Of a stretch of DNA of 7,282 bases, positions 1 to 5,637 are shown piece after piece. Source of the stretch: Oscillospiraceae bacterium (GTDB taxonomy: Bacteria > Bacillota > Clostridia > Oscillospirales > CAG-272); assembly GCA_009779295.1 (NCBI GenBank), contig WREN01000112.1, positions 1 through 7,282 of the forward strand, written 5' to 3'. A program made the position numbers and the translations under genes. The notes beneath the pieces were generated by a model, which made no database searches, was not told the DNA's origin, and saw nothing but the letters and a program-made list of their open reading frames with translations. Numbering within the stretch: position 1 is the first letter of the stretch; each line of letters begins with the position of its first letter.

Positions 1-99
1 ATCGTATTGAAACTTCTTAAGCAGTTTGCTTTCTTCAATGCAGATTATGGTGTTCGCGTAAGGGAATATATCATTCTTTATAGTTTTTATTGCACGCAA
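1..99 (-). CDS. ntpC: V-type ATP synthase subunit C, N-terminal fragment (runs off left edge)
   Basis: Thirty-three codons are visible before the left edge. Residues 14-26 read YANTIICIEESKL and resemble the N-terminal signature of AC39/V0D-type subunit C proteins, a Tyr-Ala-rich start followed by an arginine-rich helix and E-x-K-L-L; here the usual Arg-x-Arg positions are not arginine. Subunit C is the funnel-shaped cap joining the rotor ring to the central stalk of the V-ATPase. In bacterial ntp-type operons it follows subunit E, as here. No ATG exists in this frame; the only candidate start after the upstream in-frame stop is TTG at 99-97, preceded by AAGGTGA at 110-104, a well-placed ribosome site. 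The product would have about ten residues more than usual ahead of the conserved segment. A sequencing frameshift near the start is the alternative. Identity rests on a short segment plus gene order. Confidence 0.68.
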   Translation of the reverse strand, partial: MRAIKTIKNDIFPYANTIICIEESKLLKKFQYD

Positions 100-103
100 A
101 GAA

Positions 104-110
104 TCACCTT
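104..110 (-). promoter_or_regulatory. Ribosome binding site for the TTG start of subunit C
   Basis: AAGGTGA lies four bases before the TTG at 99-97, inside the region just after the subunit E stop. Its AGGTGA part pairs with the 3' end of 16S rRNA at normal spacing. This is the main argument for a TTG start, because the ATG that overlaps the subunit E stop (116-114) opens only nine codons in another frame. Confidence 0.55.
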
Positions 111-112
111 CT

Positions 113-718
113 TCATTGAATCAACTTATTTCCGGTTTCTCCGAATACTTCTTTCAGAACGAGCGCCGCTTGTTCGTTTTTCTTATCTTCAATCAAATCC
201 TCAAAAAGGCAATTGTATTCGACCCTGTCGTCTTTGAGAACGAATCCGCTCTTCTTCGGTATAGTTTCGCCGCTCAGGGTAATATCCGCTCCGGCGTTTT
301 CTATTGCAACCGCAATTGCGGCATCGTCGAGTTTTCCTTTGGATAATTCGCCGAGATATAACGTATACTTACCTTTTAAATTCGCTACTGCGGAGTTAAA
401 CATATCCGTGAACTCTTTATCCGACGCTTCTCTAAGTTTTGAAATCGCCTTGTCAAATATCTCGTTTATCAAATTGCGCTGATACGTCAAAATCTCACGG
501 TTCAAACGGCTGCTCAGCCGTTCGTGAAGACGCATATACTGGATCTCATTGTGCTTTTTCAGCATCTCACTGCGTTTCGATAAGTCACCCAAATAAACAG
601 CGGTATCGTGGTTGATTTCTTCGTCAATCTCTTCTTTCATCTGACCGCGGTGGTCATTGCTGTGTTCTTCAGCGTCAACGTTGATTTTGTGGATTATCGC
701 TTGAATTCCCGTTTTCAT
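113..718 (-). CDS. ntpE: V-type ATP synthase subunit E
   Basis: This 201-residue protein is subunit E, which pairs with the G/H subunit to form the peripheral stalk holding the catalytic A3B3 head against subunit I at the cytoplasmic face of the membrane. The first ~100 residues are charged and helical, without proline, as expected of the stalk coiled coil. The last ~90 residues form the globular head-binding domain, with the recognisable stretch SGFVLKDDRVEYNC (about 157-170) followed by an acidic helix ending in a family-like L-x-x-E-V-F-G. Length is normal for the family. The ATG at 718 follows GGGGGA (732-727) with 8 bases between. The subunit K stop is five bases upstream, so the two genes are cotranscribed and probably coupled. 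Its TGA overlaps a decoy ATG (see findings). Confidence 0.92.
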   Translation of the reverse strand: MKTGIQAIIHKINVDAEEHSNDHRGQMKEEIDEEINHDTAVYLGDLSKRSEMLKKHNEIQYMRLHERLSSRLNREILTYQRNLINEIFDKAISKLREASDKEFTDMFNSAVANLKGKYTLYLGELSKGKLDDAAIAVAIENAGADITLSGETIPKKSGFVLKDDRVEYNCLFEDLIEDKKNEQAALVLKEVFGETGNKLIQ

Positions 719-723
719 TAATT

Positions 724-1233
724 TTATCCCCCAATATTTATAGGTACTACCAATATGGAAATTACGAACGCGAAAATAGCGTAGGTTTCGATCATTGCGG
801 AATATAAAAGACCTTTCATAAAATGCTCGGGTTTTTTAGCGAGAACCTGAACTCCCGCAGTCGCCGCAGTCGATTGGGCGATCGCCGTAACCAGTCCCGC
901 TACTCCCATGATCGCGCCGGCCGCAAAGCATTTTAAAGCAGTATCGATAGTCAAATTTTCACCGAGGTTCATAAATATCAAAAATCCTATAATAAACCCG
1001 TACAAACCCTGCGAAGCGGACATCATGTACAAGACGAGAGACTGCCCGAACTTTTCAGGCTGTACCGATATTAACGCCGTCGTAGCCTTCGAAATCATCG
1101 CGCCTCCCTTAGCCGAACCTATACCCGCCAGCACTATCGCCAAAAATATTCCGAGAACGGTTAAAATTTGCGGTGCGTTTTCAACAAAAAATCCTCCTAT
1201 GGTAGGTGCGTTTTCAATAATCAATTCTTCCAT
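724..1233 (-). CDS. ntpK: V-type ATP synthase subunit K (rotor ring proteolipid)
   Basis: This 169-residue membrane protein has four transmembrane helices (about 22-42, 62-90, 103-127 and 138-166) in two hairpins, the duplicated proteolipid that builds the ion-carrying ring. Each hairpin has the family loop: SAKGGAM near 40-46 and a QPEKFG loop in the first, KKPEHFMKG in the second. The ion-carrying carboxylate is Glu149 in helix 4 (MIETYAIFAF); helix 2 carries Gln75 in SQGLYGF instead of a carboxylate, as in single-carboxylate V-type rings. Ser74, Gln75, Gln120 and Glu149 line up with the sodium ligands Thr64, Gln65, Gln110 and Glu139 of Enterococcus hirae NtpK at a constant offset of ten, which suggests sodium coupling. 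The ATG at 1233 shares one base with the TAA of the subunit I gene and follows AAGGAG (1247-1242). Confidence 0.95.
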   Translation of the reverse strand: MEELIIENAPTIGGFFVENAPQILTVLGIFLAIVLAGIGSAKGGAMISKATTALISVQPEKFGQSLVLYMMSASQGLYGFIIGFLIFMNLGENLTIDTALKCFAAGAIMGVAGLVTAIAQSTAATAGVQVLAKKPEHFMKGLLYSAMIETYAIFAFVISILVVPINIGG

Positions 1234-3212
1234 TATAACAACTCCTTTTTATCATTTTCCGTATCAGAAATAATTACGTTTTTCTCCGCCGCTTTGAACG
1301 GTTCGAACTTCTTCCCGCCGCCTGTATAGAACTTGCCGAAAAATTCTATGAACTCAAGACGGATACCGTGAACGTATGCGCTGAGCATAGATAATAGTAT
1401 ATTTATTCCGTGCAGGATGACGGCTAAAACAATCCCCAGCGTAAATTTTACAGGCAGAGGCAAAAAATCCAGGATAGTATTGAATGCCATCGCTACGCTT
1501 CCGCCCGCTACGGCAAGCGCCATCAAACGCGTGTAACTTACGAAATCCCCTATATAACCGAGCGCGCCGTACAGCGCGTACAACCCTTTGCCGAATCCCG
1601 CGTACCAGCGTTTGCCGTATTGCACCGCCGGAACGACAACGACCATTCCCACACCTATTAACGTTACAGCCAATCCGATGTAGAACAGTATATCGATCTC
1701 GAACCACGGAGTCATTTTTGCTAAAATCATGACAGCGATTCCCAAAAATATTAAAAACCACGACGTACCGCCCGTCAGCATATCCGCATAATTTTTAAGT
1801 TTGACTTGGTTTATCATTTGCATAATCAAACCCGACATAATATGGAAGAATCCGAAAATTACCGACAAGATGATCAGCGGGAAAATATCAAGAGGGATAT
1901 GAATCAAGGCGAACGATAATTGTATTCCGCATATATTGCCGAATATGATTCCCCAGCCAATTATCGGAAACGATAGATAGAAGAGGAAATTCACCATTTT
2001 TTTTACGTTTCGTTTTACCTTTAAAAACCTCTTCACAAACAATCCGATCAAAAATATCGCGAGTCCGTAACCGATGTCAGCAACCATTAAGCCGAAGAAG
2101 ATTAGATAGAATATAGTCATTACGGGCGTCGGATCGATTTCGTTGTATTTTGGTAAGCTGTACATTTCAGTTAAGTTTTCATATACCGAAACCAGTTTGT
2201 TGTTTTTGAGTTTAATCGGCACTTCATCGATTTCTTTATCCTTCACCGGAAGGAAGAACATCCTGTAATCTTCGCCCGGTATGTGTTCCTCAAGCAATTT
2301 TTTGAACTGCTCGCGTTTATCCGCGATGATCCAGCCGTCGATTTCGATGTTGTCGCCGTCGTATGTTATTTCCAGCGATTTTTTATGGCGCAGCAGGGCG
2401 TTGAGATTGTAATCCTCCGCAAACGCAAGTATTTCGTCGTACTTCGACTGCTCTATAATCAACTTTCCTATTTCCGCTTCTTCCTCGATAAGGCGCGCGT
2501 CTTCCGTTTCGAGTTCGTGTTTTACATCAGCCTGAGGTTTGTCGAACGGATATTCAGTCACCGAAAAAGAGAACTCGTTAATTATGGTATTCAGCTTTTC
2601 GTTCATGCTGCTGTGGCAAAGCAACAAAAAGTAGACCCTGTCTTCGTTTTCGGTAACCATATCATAGCACATGCCTTCTTCTTCGTACCTGATAATGTTT
2701 TCCGTGAAATCCTCCACATGCTTTTTATGCACCGAACCGAACAAAGCCGTCGTACGGTGGAATCTTTTGAAATCAAGCGGGTTACACTTAAGCGGCTCCC
2801 ATATTTTGAGTTTGTCGGAAAATTTAGTAACTTCCTGCCGTTTTGTCCGGTTGTTTTGGAGCTGCCTGTCGGTTTGAATGACTTCTTCGAGGATTTTACT
2901 CCAATTGCTTTCTTCAACGATTTTCGTAAGTTCCGAGATATTAAGTTTTTTCTCTTCGGAATTCTTGAACAGATTCAGTATATTGGTGGACTTCCGTTCT
3001 TTGAGGATAGCGTATGCCGCGTTGATGTCCTGCAAATTTTTTTCCGTTTCACGGATGTACTTGTCGACTTCCACCTTTTTCGACGGAGGTATCGTCGAAT
3101 CATAATTCGATTCGATGTGGATGCCTTGGAACCCCTGCATCAGATGTAAAACTTCGTCGAGATATTTCGTTTTGAAAATGAATACGAGTTTCTCCATTTT
3201 AACTATTGCCAT
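1233..3212 (-). CDS. ntpI: V-type ATP synthase subunit I (membrane stator, a-subunit)
   Basis: This 659-residue protein has the normal length of bacterial subunit I. Residues 1 to about 355 form the cytoplasmic arm with two long charged helical stretches (about 45-130 and 228-262), which receives the peripheral stalks. Residues about 362-612 contain seven or eight hydrophobic helices that make the half-channels beside the rotor ring. The stator arginine expected to meet the ring carboxylate is Arg562 in SYTRLMALAVAGG; a second conserved arginine is Arg618 in AYVHGIRLEFIEFFGKFY, followed by the usual GGGKKFEPF tail near 631-639. The ATG at 3212 is preferred over the one at 3197 because AGGAGG (3230-3225) lies 12 bases upstream of the first. 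The start overlaps the end of the upstream G/H-like gene by 14 bases, and the stop overlaps the subunit K start. Confidence 0.95.
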   Translation of the reverse strand: MAIVKMEKLVFIFKTKYLDEVLHLMQGFQGIHIESNYDSTIPPSKKVEVDKYIRETEKNLQDINAAYAILKERKSTNILNLFKNSEEKKLNISELTKIVEESNWSKILEEVIQTDRQLQNNRTKRQEVTKFSDKLKIWEPLKCNPLDFKRFHRTTALFGSVHKKHVEDFTENIIRYEEEGMCYDMVTENEDRVYFLLLCHSSMNEKLNTIINEFSFSVTEYPFDKPQADVKHELETEDARLIEEEAEIGKLIIEQSKYDEILAFAEDYNLNALLRHKKSLEITYDGDNIEIDGWIIADKREQFKKLLEEHIPGEDYRMFFLPVKDKEIDEVPIKLKNNKLVSVYENLTEMYSLPKYNEIDPTPVMTIFYLIFFGLMVADIGYGLAIFLIGLFVKRFLKVKRNVKKMVNFLFYLSFPIIGWGIIFGNICGIQLSFALIHIPLDIFPLIILSVIFGFFHIMSGLIMQMINQVKLKNYADMLTGGTSWFLIFLGIAVMILAKMTPWFEIDILFYIGLAVTLIGVGMVVVVPAVQYGKRWYAGFGKGLYALYGALGYIGDFVSYTRLMALAVAGGSVAMAFNTILDFLPLPVKFTLGIVLAVILHGINILLSMLSAYVHGIRLEFIEFFGKFYTGGGKKFEPFKAAEKNVIISDTENDKKELL

Positions 3213-3525
3213 ACGAAGAAAGCACCTCCTTCTTTAGCCGTTCGCTTATCATTTCCGCAATTTTTTCCTGGGCAAGTTTCAATTGATTCTTTAATTCGAT
3301 CGTCATTGTTTCCAATCGTTCTTCATCGTCGGAAAGCATTTTCGCGAGTTTTTCATTCTCGGTCTTTTCGAACATATTCCAGCCGTGTTTCAATTCTTCA
3401 ATATACGCGAGTTGTTTCTGACGGCATTCATCCGCGTATTCTTCCATTTCTTTTACTGCGTTTCGCATGGCGGTTTGATACTCGTTCTCCACCTGTAATA
3501 ACAATGTTAATATATCCTCGTTCAA
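3199..3525 (-). CDS. ntpF: V-type ATP synthase subunit G/H-like peripheral stalk protein
   Basis: This small protein of 108 residues is almost entirely charged helix. It is rich in Glu, Lys and Gln, with regular hydrophobic spacing from about 15 to 100, no proline and no membrane segment. This is the profile of the G/H subunit (NtpF in Enterococcus), which forms a coiled coil with subunit E as the outer stalk of the V-ATPase. Sequence alone is not diagnostic; the call leans on its place directly before subunit I, where ntpF sits in ntpFIKEC-type operons. The start is a TTG at 3525-3523, with AGGGGG at 3540-3535 nine bases upstream. The gene begins 15 bases after the MarR stop and overlaps the start of subunit I by 14 bases. 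Confidence 0.8.
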   Translation of the reverse strand: MNEDILTLLLQVENEYQTAMRNAVKEMEEYADECRQKQLAYIEELKHGWNMFEKTENEKLAKMLSDDEERLETMTIELKNQLKLAQEKIAEMISERLKKEVLSSYGNS

Positions 3526-3534
3526 TTATACTAA

Positions 3535-3540
3535 CCCCCT
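3535..3540 (-). promoter_or_regulatory. Ribosome binding site for the TTG start of the G/H-like subunit
   Basis: AGGGGG lies nine bases before the TTG at 3525-3523 and directly follows the MarR stop codon. No ATG or GTG in this frame is better placed, so the site supports TTG as the true start. Confidence 0.6.
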
Positions 3541-4011
3541 CTATTCTATAACGCCGCTCGTGACGTCCACAAATCGGTTGATACTCAAAATAAACTGTTC
3601 TATATCCGGTTTTCCCAGCCGTTTTATTATTTCTATAAGCATGTTTTCAATATCGTTATCCAGAAGTTTTAAAATTTCTCTGCCTTTCGGCGTGAGCGTT
3701 ATACTCAACGTCCGGCGGTTGTGAGTGTTCGTTTTCCTGTTGAGATAACCTTTCTTTTCGAGTACGCCGAGCATCTTCGATACGGCGGCCTTTGTGATGT
3801 AAAGATGTTTTTGAATATCGGATATACCGTTGTTTTCAACCGAATCGGAAACGTTGTTCTTTATGACGTTCATGAGCGTGACCTCCGTCATGTTCAGCCC
3901 ATGCTCCGTCATGTGCTTATCCATGCCGTAGTAAAACACGAATCCGAGATGCTTTATCTTAAAAATTGAATTAATCAAACGCTCTTTCAATTCCAGAAAC
4001 TCATCATCCAT
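3541..4011 (-). CDS. MarR-family transcriptional regulator, first gene of the V-ATPase operon
   Basis: With the ATG at 4011 this is a 156-residue winged-helix protein of normal MarR length. N- and C-terminal helices (about 5-45 and 112-150) form the dimer interface. The helix-turn-helix covers about 64-92, with the recognition helix ITKAAVSKMLGVLEKKG at 72-88. The wing is about 91-107, where HNRRTLSITLTPKG matches the usual D-x-R wing except for Asn in place of Asp. MarR proteins bind palindromic operators as dimers and usually repress their own operon until a ligand or oxidant releases them. The ATG at 4011 is preferred over a TTG at 4038 because GAGGAG (4027-4022) sits between the two, ten bases before the ATG. 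The stop is only 15 bases from the first V-ATPase gene with no visible promoter between, so cotranscription is likely. The signal sensed cannot be read from sequence. Confidence 0.9.
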   Translation of the reverse strand: MDDEFLELKERLINSIFKIKHLGFVFYYGMDKHMTEHGLNMTEVTLMNVIKNNVSDSVENNGISDIQKHLYITKAAVSKMLGVLEKKGYLNRKTNTHNRRTLSITLTPKGREILKLLDNDIENMLIEIIKRLGKPDIEQFILSINRFVDVTSGVIE

Positions 4012-4021
4012 ATATCTTTTT

Positions 4022-4027
4022 CTCCTC
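4022..4027 (-). promoter_or_regulatory. Ribosome binding site that sets the MarR start
   Basis: GAGGAG lies ten bases before the ATG at 4011-4009 and downstream of the alternative TTG at 4038. The longer reading frame would therefore have no ribosome site, and the shorter MarR protein is favoured. Confidence 0.7.
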
Positions 4028-4047
4028 AGTATTTTCAATCGTCAACC

Positions 4048-4069
4048 GTTTAACAGTATACCAGTAAAC
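4048..4069 (-). promoter_or_regulatory. Candidate MarR operator, 22-bp imperfect palindrome
   Basis: The pattern is GTTTA-N3-GTATAC-N3-TAAAC. Sixteen of 22 positions are symmetric about a centre between 4058 and 4059, including a perfect 6-bp core and perfect 5-bp outer arms. Length and symmetry fit a site for a winged-helix dimer. It lies 37-58 bases upstream of the MarR start and covers the predicted -10 element, so binding would block transcription of the marR-ATPase operon. That the MarR protein binds here is inference from position. Confidence 0.6.
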
Positions 4070-4083
4070 TATAAAAATGAAAA
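4055..4083 (-). promoter_or_regulatory. Predicted sigma-A promoter for the marR / V-ATPase operon
   Basis: Read on the minus strand, TTTTCA (4083-4078) stands 17 bases before TATACT (4060-4055). The -10 is preceded by TG plus one base (TGGTATACT), an extended -10 that can compensate for the weak -35. Transcription would start near 4048-4050 and give a leader of about 38 bases before the MarR ATG. A second possible pair further upstream is TTCACA (4109-4104) with TATTTT (4086-4081), also with a 17-base spacer. Confidence 0.5.
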
Positions 4084-4117
4084 TAACAGAGTGTTAATAT
4101 TTTGTGAATCCTTTATT

Positions 4118-4634
4118 TTAATGTGCGCTTGTTAGCGTTGCGCTTGCATAGTAATGAAAATTCTTTATCGGATTATCCGGATTATTAACGTCGCAGTATT
4201 CTCTTTGGGAAACCGATTCGATATTAAAATTGTGAAGCAGCGCAATTATATCATGCAAATCCGCGTAGTAATGCGGAACGCCTATTTCCGGCTCTTCATT
4301 ACAAATGATAGTATTTTCGTCAACCTTTTCGACATCAGGCGTTAAATAAAAATCACTTAGTTTCGAAGTAAAAGACAAAAACACTTCGCCGTTAGGTTTC
4401 AAAACCCTTTCGATTTCCGAAATGGTTTTCTTAATACCTGTGCTGTCCGTGTGGTTAATCACATGGTACGCGAAAACGCAATCGAAATAATCATCCGGAA
4501 AATCGAGCGATAACATATCGCATAACTTCACGTCAAGATTGTGCTAAAAAATAACTGGTATCAGTTGGATTGAGATGAACTGCATGATTCGATTTTTCGT
4601 TTTCCCAATTTAACGCTTTTGATTTTACCGGCAT
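4118..4634 (-). pseudogene. Class I SAM-dependent methyltransferase, broken by an internal deletion
   Basis: The N-terminal remnant starts at ATG 4634, with AAAGGAG at 4651-4645, and reads MPVKSKALNWENEKSNHAVH then TDTSYFLAQ before a stop near 4535. The C-terminal part continues in the next frame from about 4543 with NLDVKLCDMLSLDFPDDYFD, AYHVINHTDSTGIKK and EIERVLKPNGEVF, to the TAA at 4118. These are the motif II to IV and C-terminal regions of a Rossmann methyltransferase. Missing is everything between FLAQ and NLD: the LDLGCGxGRHS-type motif I that binds SAM and the following strand, roughly 60 residues by family comparison. The two parts are also one frame apart. The apparent GTG start at 4531 is only the internal Val of DVKLC. 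The ATG lies one base after the LacI stop, so the intact gene was coupled to the repressor. An active product is very unlikely. Confidence 0.8.
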
Positions 4635-4635
4635 T

Positions 4636-5637
4636 TTACACCGACTCCTTTACAAGTAATTTAGGTTTCAAGATTATATTTTCGCGCGTTGAGCCGGGAT
4701 CCGCGATCCGTTTCAGCAATAATTCCACCGCCGTAGTTCCGATTTCATATTCCGGCTGAACAACTGACGTTATGCCGGGCATAAAACAGTCGTATGCGTC
4801 ATTGACGTCGAAGCCGATTATCCGTATATCCCGCGGGTAAAAAAGATTCTTCTCGCGCAGGGCTTTTATCGCGCCGTATGTCATTTTTGAACTTGTAACG
4901 AATATCGACTTCAAATCCGGATGAAGTTGGAGCAGTTCATAAACCGCGTTATAGCCGGATTTTTCTTTGTAATCTCCGTAATAAACGCAGCTCATATCCG
5001 GCGTGATTGCTTTCTTTTTATACGCGTTTATGTAACCTTCAAGCCGTGAATAACCGGTGTATTCCTCGATCCGCCCGCAGATAAACCCGACATTTCCGCC
5101 CGTTACTTCAAGCAGATACGACGTTCCAATCTCGCCCGCTTCGAAGTTGTCAACGAAAACTTTGTCCACGCCATTTGTGTTTGTAAACAAATCGTTGTCT
5201 ATCAAAACCACAGGTATGTTATTATTCATATATTTGTTGATTTCGTGATTCTCGTTTGAGCGGCTGACGGACGCGAGAATTATTCCGTCGATCTGCTTCT
5301 CGAACAGGTATCTCAAATACCGCTCTTCCCTGTCGATATTTTCATCGGTATCGCACACGAGAACGCCGTAGCCGTGCGCCTCAGCTTTCGCGCAAACGGC
5401 TTTGATAACAGTCCCGAACAGGCTTTCCGTTATATCGGGTACGACGATTCCGACCGTTCGGCTCGATTTCGATTTCAAACTCCGCGCAATCAAATTCGGC
5501 GAATAATCGTATTTCTTCAGCGCATCGAGAACGAGTTTGCGCGTGGTTTCATTCACTACGCTTTTATTGTTTACCACCCTCGACACGGTCGAAACCGATA
5601 CGCCGAGTTCTTTCGCAATGTCTTTAAGATTTTTCAT
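4636..5637 (-). CDS. LacI-family transcriptional regulator
   Basis: This complete 333-residue protein has standard LacI/GalR length and layout. Residues 1-23 form the helix-turn-helix (LKDIAKELGVSVSTVSRVVN), and 48-58 hold the hinge segment SPNLIARSLKS that contacts the operator minor groove. From about 61 (TVGIVVPDI) to the end is the two-lobed periplasmic-binding-protein-like sensor, with typical stretches QIDGIILAS, IPVVLIDND, GFICGR and IRIIGFDVND. Such repressors usually respond to a sugar or nucleoside-type ligand, but no catabolic or transport gene is in view, so the ligand is unknown. The ATG at 5637 overlaps the glutamate synthase gene by 14 bases; GAGGG (5654-5650) is a modest ribosome site. 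Its tail contains the AAAGGAG site used by the methyltransferase remnant one base downstream of the stop. I saw no separate promoter, so it is probably transcribed with the upstream gene. Confidence 0.93.
   Translation of the reverse strand: MKNLKDIAKELGVSVSTVSRVVNNKSVVNETTRKLVLDALKKYDYSPNLIARSLKSKSSRTVGIVVPDITESLFGTVIKAVCAKAEAHGYGVLVCDTDENIDREERYLRYLFEKQIDGIILASVSRSNENHEINKYMNNNIPVVLIDNDLFTNTNGVDKVFVDNFEAGEIGTSYLLEVTGGNVGFICGRIEEYTGYSRLEGYINAYKKKAITPDMSCVYYGDYKEKSGYNAVYELLQLHPDLKSIFVTSSKMTYGAIKALREKNLFYPRDIRIIGFDVNDAYDCFMPGITSVVQPEYEIGTTAVELLLKRIADPGSTRENIILKPKLLVKESV

Noticed and set aside
2283..3149. Long plus-strand open frame opposite the subunit I gene
   Set aside because: It lies entirely antisense to a clear V-ATPase subunit I gene, matches no family I recognise, and is rich in Phe, Val and Arg as expected from the complement of a Lys/Glu-rich coding strand.
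4080..4119. AAAATAA / TTATTTT inverted repeat between the methyltransferase remnant and marR, as a possible terminator
   Set aside because: The stem is made only of A-T pairs with a loop of 26 bases and no GC-rich stem before a U-tract. It would be too weak for an intrinsic terminator.
4124..4146. Direct repeat TGCGCTTG (4124-4131 and 4139-4146) at the end of the methyltransferase remnant
   Set aside because: Two 8-base copies 15 bases apart inside coding sequence, with no further copies noticed. It may reflect minor tail variation but supports no feature.
4553..4566. Inverted repeat AACTG-GTAT-CAGTT, sharing ACTGGTAT with the marR promoter dyad
   Set aside because: It lies in the coding part of the methyltransferase remnant (Thr-Asp-Thr-Ser) with arms of only five bases. 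The shared 8-mer is short and could be chance, so I do not call it a second operator.
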